Assembly (NCBI GenBank): GCA_934654625.1
Contig: CAKUGM010000017.1
Location: 1-32,644, forward strand
DNA from: an uncultured Collinsella sp.
GTDB lineage: Bacteria > Actinomycetota > Coriobacteriia > Coriobacteriales > Coriobacteriaceae
Length of the DNA: 32,644 bases
Reading direction: 5' to 3'
The notes beneath the pieces were generated by a model. The model ran no database searches and was not told where the DNA came from. It saw only the letters and a program-made list of their open reading frames with translations. Positions 30,178-32,644 of the stretch are shown here, in pieces (position 1 is the first letter of the stretch; every line of letters begins with the position of its first letter). A program made the translations under genes and the position numbers.

Positions 30178-30321
30178 CAAAACAATTCGATATGCGTACC
30201 CTGTTTTTGGTTTTGCCGAGTAGCTGCTCTGGCTCACGGACAAAACCCCAGGATTTTGAGGGGAGAATAAAGCGGCTACTTGGCATGTTTGGTTATAGGG
30301 TACGCACTTCGATGAGTTTTG
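30178..30321 (+). repeat. Pseudoknot-core element, copy 2 (unknown family)
   Basis: Core GTTTTG (30210) - N2 - GAGTAG (30218) - N17 - CAAAACCCCAG (30241) - N24 - CTACT (30276), identical in spacing to the element at 18621. The outer inverted repeat is different in sequence: 30178-30202 with 30297-30321, 20 of 25 positions complementary, including a perfect TGCGTACCCT block. The direct repeat GAAAAATG lies just outside the left arm (30161-30168) and at the right edge (30321-30328), possibly a target-site duplication. On the plus strand the second stem pairs fully with one G-U. Confidence 0.7.
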
Positions 30322-30390
30322 AAAAATGAAGGCGAGAGCCCATCTTAAAAACGCGAACGATGCTCGAAAGATCTTCTGTTTAGCTGGCAT

Positions 30391-30412
30391 CCGCCGATAA
30401 ATGGCGGTTTTT
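30391..30412 (+). terminator. Terminator-like hairpin downstream of the pseudoknot-core element
   Basis: CCGCC (30391-30395) pairs with GGCGG (30403-30407), and five T follow at once. No gene precedes it on this strand, but the element at 30178-30321 does, so it could end a small RNA from that element. The stem is short, so confidence is limited. Confidence 0.45.
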
Positions 30413-30722
30413 GAAACGTTGCGGCTTGGGCGGGACGAACCTTGCGTCGATAGCTACCGTTCGAGAGCGGGCTGGCTTCAAATGAGTGGCGGCTTTTCAA
30501 ACGCATTGGAAGCGAAACCGGCCGTAGGATGCGCGATTGCCCGCCACTCGCTGAGGGCTGTAGCGAGCGCGGAGCGCGGCGGGCGAACGCTGTCGTGGGG
30601 AGCACGGAACGCAGCAGACGAGGACTGCCGCGCCCGCAGGACGCGCAGCTGGCGGAGGCAGGCTCCCCGTGCGGTATGCATGTGGGGCACGAGGCTGGAG
30701 GGCGGATGCAGGCTCATGCCAC

Positions 30723-30756
30723 GAAAAAGGCGTCGGCCCTGTGGGGCCGACGCCTG
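30723..30756 (-). terminator. Intrinsic terminator of purL
   Basis: A perfect 12-bp GC-rich stem (30728-30739 with 30744-30755) and 4-base loop, followed on the minus strand by TTTTT counting from the stem end. It lies about 30 bases beyond the purL stop codon. Confidence 0.92.
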
Positions 30757-30784
30757 ATGTTGCAATCGATATGCTGCGAAGCGC

Positions 30785-32644
30785 TTACGCGAAGTACGCC
30801 ACGCCGCTCTCGAAGACGGGCATCCACGCGTTGCCCGGAACGTTGGCGTAGAGGTTATCGCCGCGGCGCTCCACGTGACCCATCTTGCCAAATACGCGGC
30901 CGTCGGGGCTGGTGATGCCCTCGATAGCGGCAACGGAGCCGTTGGGGTTCACGTCGAGGTTCATGCTGGGCATGCCTGCCTCGTCCACGTACTGCGTAGC
31001 AACCTGGCCATTGGCCACGAGCGTGCGGAGCACCTCGTCGTTGGCGACGAAGCGGCCCTCGCCATGGCTGATTGCCACGGTATAGGGGTCGTCCATCTGG
31101 CACTGGGAGAGCCAGGGCGAGAGGTTGGACGCGATGCGCGTGCGGACCAGGCGGCTCTGGTGACGGCCGATGGTGTTGAACGTCAGCGTGGGCGCGTCGG
31201 GCGTGGCCTCGACGATGTCGCCGTAAGGAACGAGACCAAGCTTGATGAGCGCCTGGAAGCCGTTGCAGATGCCGAGCATCAGGCCATCGCGAGCCTGCAG
31301 CAGGTCGCGCACGGCCTCGGTGACCTCGGGGGCGCGGAAGAATGCGGTGATGAACTTGGCGGAGCCGTCGGGCTCGTCGCCGCCGGAGAAGCCGCCGGGA
31401 ATCATGACGATCTGGCTCTCGCGGATGCGGCGTGCCAGCTCATGGGTGCTCTCGGCAACGGCCTCGGGCGAGAGGTTGTTGATCACGAAAGTGTCAGCCT
31501 CGGCACCGGCGGTACGGAACGCACGAGCGGTGTCGTACTCGCAGTTGTTGCCGGGGAACACGGGGATGATCACGCGAGGACGGGCGATCTTGGCGCCGCT
31601 GAACACGTGAATGTCCTTGGCGGCAAAGTCGATCTTCTCGACCGGCTGAGCCTCGAGGTCGGCTGCGGCGTGGCGATAGCTGAAGACGCTCTCGATGCCG
31701 CCCTCCCAGGCTTTCTGCAGCTGGGCGAGGTCGATCTGCTCGTTGGCGGTCTCGAGCACATAGCCCTCGACCGTGGTGCCGAGCGGCTCCACGACAACGC
31801 CCTCGGCAACGTCGCCAAGCTCGGCGTCCTCGGAAAGCTCAACGATAAAGCTGCCGTACATCGGGGTGAAGAGGCTCTCCACGTCCACATCGTCGGCAAG
31901 CTCGAGGCCAAGCTGGTTGCCCACGCACATCTTGAAGAGGCTCTCGGCGCCGCAGCCGTAGCCGGGCGTGGAGATGGCGAGCGCGGTGCCCGCGGCAGTC
32001 AGGCTCTCGACGAGCTTGAACACGTCGATGAGCTGGGCGGCGTCGGGGCGGTAATCCTCACCGTAGACGGCAGGCGCAATGCGGACCACGCGGTTGCCGG
32101 CGGCCTTGAACTCGGGGGAGACGGCGCGCGCGGCGCGGCCCACGGCCACGGCGAAGCTGATGAGCGTCGGCGGAACGTTGAGCTCCTGGCCGTCCTGCTC
32201 AAAGCTGCCGCTCATGGAGTCCTTGCCGCCGATGGCGCCGGCACCGAGGTCGATCTGGGCCATCAGGGCACCGAGGACCGCGGCGACAGGCTTGCCCCAG
32301 CGCTCGGGCTGGGTGCGCAGACGCTCGAAGTACTCCTGGAAGGAGAGGTATGCCTTCTCATGCTCGAAGCCTGCTGCCACGAGCTTGGCCACGCTCTCCA
32401 CGACGGAGAGGTACGCGCCGGCAAACTGGTCGGCCTCCATGAGGAAGGGGTTGAAGCCCCAGGACATGGCGGATGCCGTGGTGGTCTCGCCATCCACGGG
32501 GAACTTCGCGACCATAGCCTCGGAGGGGGTGAGCTGCGTCTTGCCGCCAAAGGGCATGAGCACGGTGGCGGCACCGATGGTGGAGTCGAAGCGCTCGGAA
32601 AGGCCCTTGTTGGAGGCGACGTTGAGGTCGGTGACCAGCGAGGT
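30785..32644 (-). CDS. purL: Phosphoribosylformylglycinamidine synthase, C-terminal 619 residues (5' end beyond window edge)
   Basis: Large-type FGAM synthase of purine biosynthesis, which turns FGAR, glutamine and ATP into FGAM. The visible part contains the second synthase half (LGALMAQIDLGAGAIGGKDS then MSGSF) and a C-terminal class I glutaminase domain (PurQ-like) fused to it. The glutaminase shows FPGNNCEYDTARAF, GGFSGGDEP, the nucleophile in LGICNGFQAL (Cys codon near 31265) and the SHGEGRF histidine region. This is the single-chain PurL/PurQ form of about 1,200-1,300 residues, so roughly half lies beyond the right edge. The frame is open without a stop to the window end. An intrinsic terminator follows the stop codon. 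Confidence 0.96.
   Translation of the reverse strand, partial: TSLVTDLNVASNKGLSERFDSTIGAATVLMPFGGKTQLTPSEAMVAKFPVDGETTTASAMSWGFNPFLMEADQFAGAYLSVVESVAKLVAAGFEHEKAYLSFQEYFERLRTQPERWGKPVAAVLGALMAQIDLGAGAIGGKDSMSGSFEQDGQELNVPPTLISFAVAVGRAARAVSPEFKAAGNRVVRIAPAVYGEDYRPDAAQLIDVFKLVESLTAAGTALAISTPGYGCGAESLFKMCVGNQLGLELADDVDVESLFTPMYGSFIVELSEDAELGDVAEGVVVEPLGTTVEGYVLETANEQIDLAQLQKAWEGGIESVFSYRHAAADLEAQPVEKIDFAAKDIHVFSGAKIARPRVIIPVFPGNNCEYDTARAFRTAGAEADTFVINNLSPEAVAESTHELARRIRESQIVMIPGGFSGGDEPDGSAKFITAFFRAPEVTEAVRDLLQARDGLMLGICNGFQALIKLGLVPYGDIVEATPDAPTLTFNTIGRHQSRLVRTRIASNLSPWLSQCQMDDPYTVAISHGEGRFVANDEVLRTLVANGQVATQYVDEAGMPSMNLDVNPNGSVAAIEGITSPDGRVFGKMGHVERRGDNLYANVPGNAWMPVFESGVAYFA

Larger units (their letters stand above)
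30013..30784. other. 772-base non-coding region between EamA and purL genes
   Basis: No credible gene. It holds the second pseudoknot-core element (30178-30321), a small plus-strand terminator-like hairpin (30391-30412), two related 18-base segments (starting near 30401 and 30484, about 15 of 18 alike), a GC-rich stretch (30540-30720) with a possible long-range GGGGAG/CTCCCC pairing (30597-30602 and 30663-30668), and the purL terminator. I searched by eye for tRNA, 4.5S RNA, RNase P and tmRNA features and found none. Confidence 0.55.

Noticed and set aside
30460..30480. A tRNA-like GTTCGAG T-loop
   Set aside because: The flanking bases do not form a T stem, and no acceptor, D or anticodon arm fits around it.

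Overview
The window is a high-GC, gene-dense chromosomal segment of an anaerobic actinobacterium. The gene set fits the class Coriobacteriia and looks most like Collinsella, although that is a judgement from gene content and style, not a database match. The supporting content is pyruvate formate-lyase under an FNR-type regulator, a lactate dehydrogenase-like FAD enzyme with electron-transfer flavoprotein, salvage-type thiamine genes behind a TPP riboswitch, a fused PurL/PurQ, and LAATG-type cell-wall anchored proteins. No rRNA, tRNA, CRISPR array, transposase, phage gene or replication origin was seen.

Layout. 1-2167 (minus): pflA then pflB, the latter cut by the left edge, behind a textbook FNR-dependent promoter. 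2650-3393 (minus): the FNR-like regulator itself. 3858-8951 (plus): a compact three-gene unit of TetM-like ribosomal GTPase, GNAT acetyltransferase and short UvrA-like ABC protein. 9046-11393 (minus): COG0523 GTPase, a cysteine-free ArsC/Spx-like protein, and a flavoprotein. 11500-13510 (plus): patatin-like phospholipase and a LuxR-type regulator. 13597-15600 (minus): TPP riboswitch-thiM-MTH1187 family-thiE. 15704-16600 (plus): LysR regulator. 16715-20686 (minus): two paralogous secreted beta-helix-like surface proteins. 20835-23038 (minus): esterase and purine permease. 23270-23689 (plus): deformylase-like protein. 23897-27494 (minus): FAD oxidoreductase-etfB-etfA. 27876-28902 (plus): azlC-azlD. 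29026-30012 (minus): EamA exporter. 30785-32644 (minus): PurL, cut by the right edge.

The most unusual content is intergenic. (i) Four copies of a palindromic element of about 65-71 bp have near-constant 23-26 nt arms, a conserved 18-19 nt spacer length but unrelated spacer sequence, and a paired base change within one copy's stem. (ii) Two copies of a second element (18621-18758 and 30178-30321) share a core GTTTTG-N2-GAGTAG-N17-CAAAACCCCAG-N24-CTACT. The spacing is identical, the core can form an H-type pseudoknot, and it is enclosed in different outer inverted repeats. I do not recognise this element. It is the best candidate here for an undescribed structured RNA or mobile DNA element.

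How genes work together. The FNR-like protein keeps FNR-type cysteines and DNA-contact residues, and a perfect FNR box lies at -41.5 from a predicted pflA start site, so anaerobic induction of pyruvate cleavage is the natural reading. The FAD enzyme with a ferredoxin-fused EtfA and a DGDTAQ-type EtfB resembles electron-confurcating lactate dehydrogenase. The thiamine genes form a vitamin-responsive salvage operon. Several proteins are catalytically altered relatives of known families (deformylase-like, ArsC/Spx-like, TetM-like), so automatic names for them should be treated with care.
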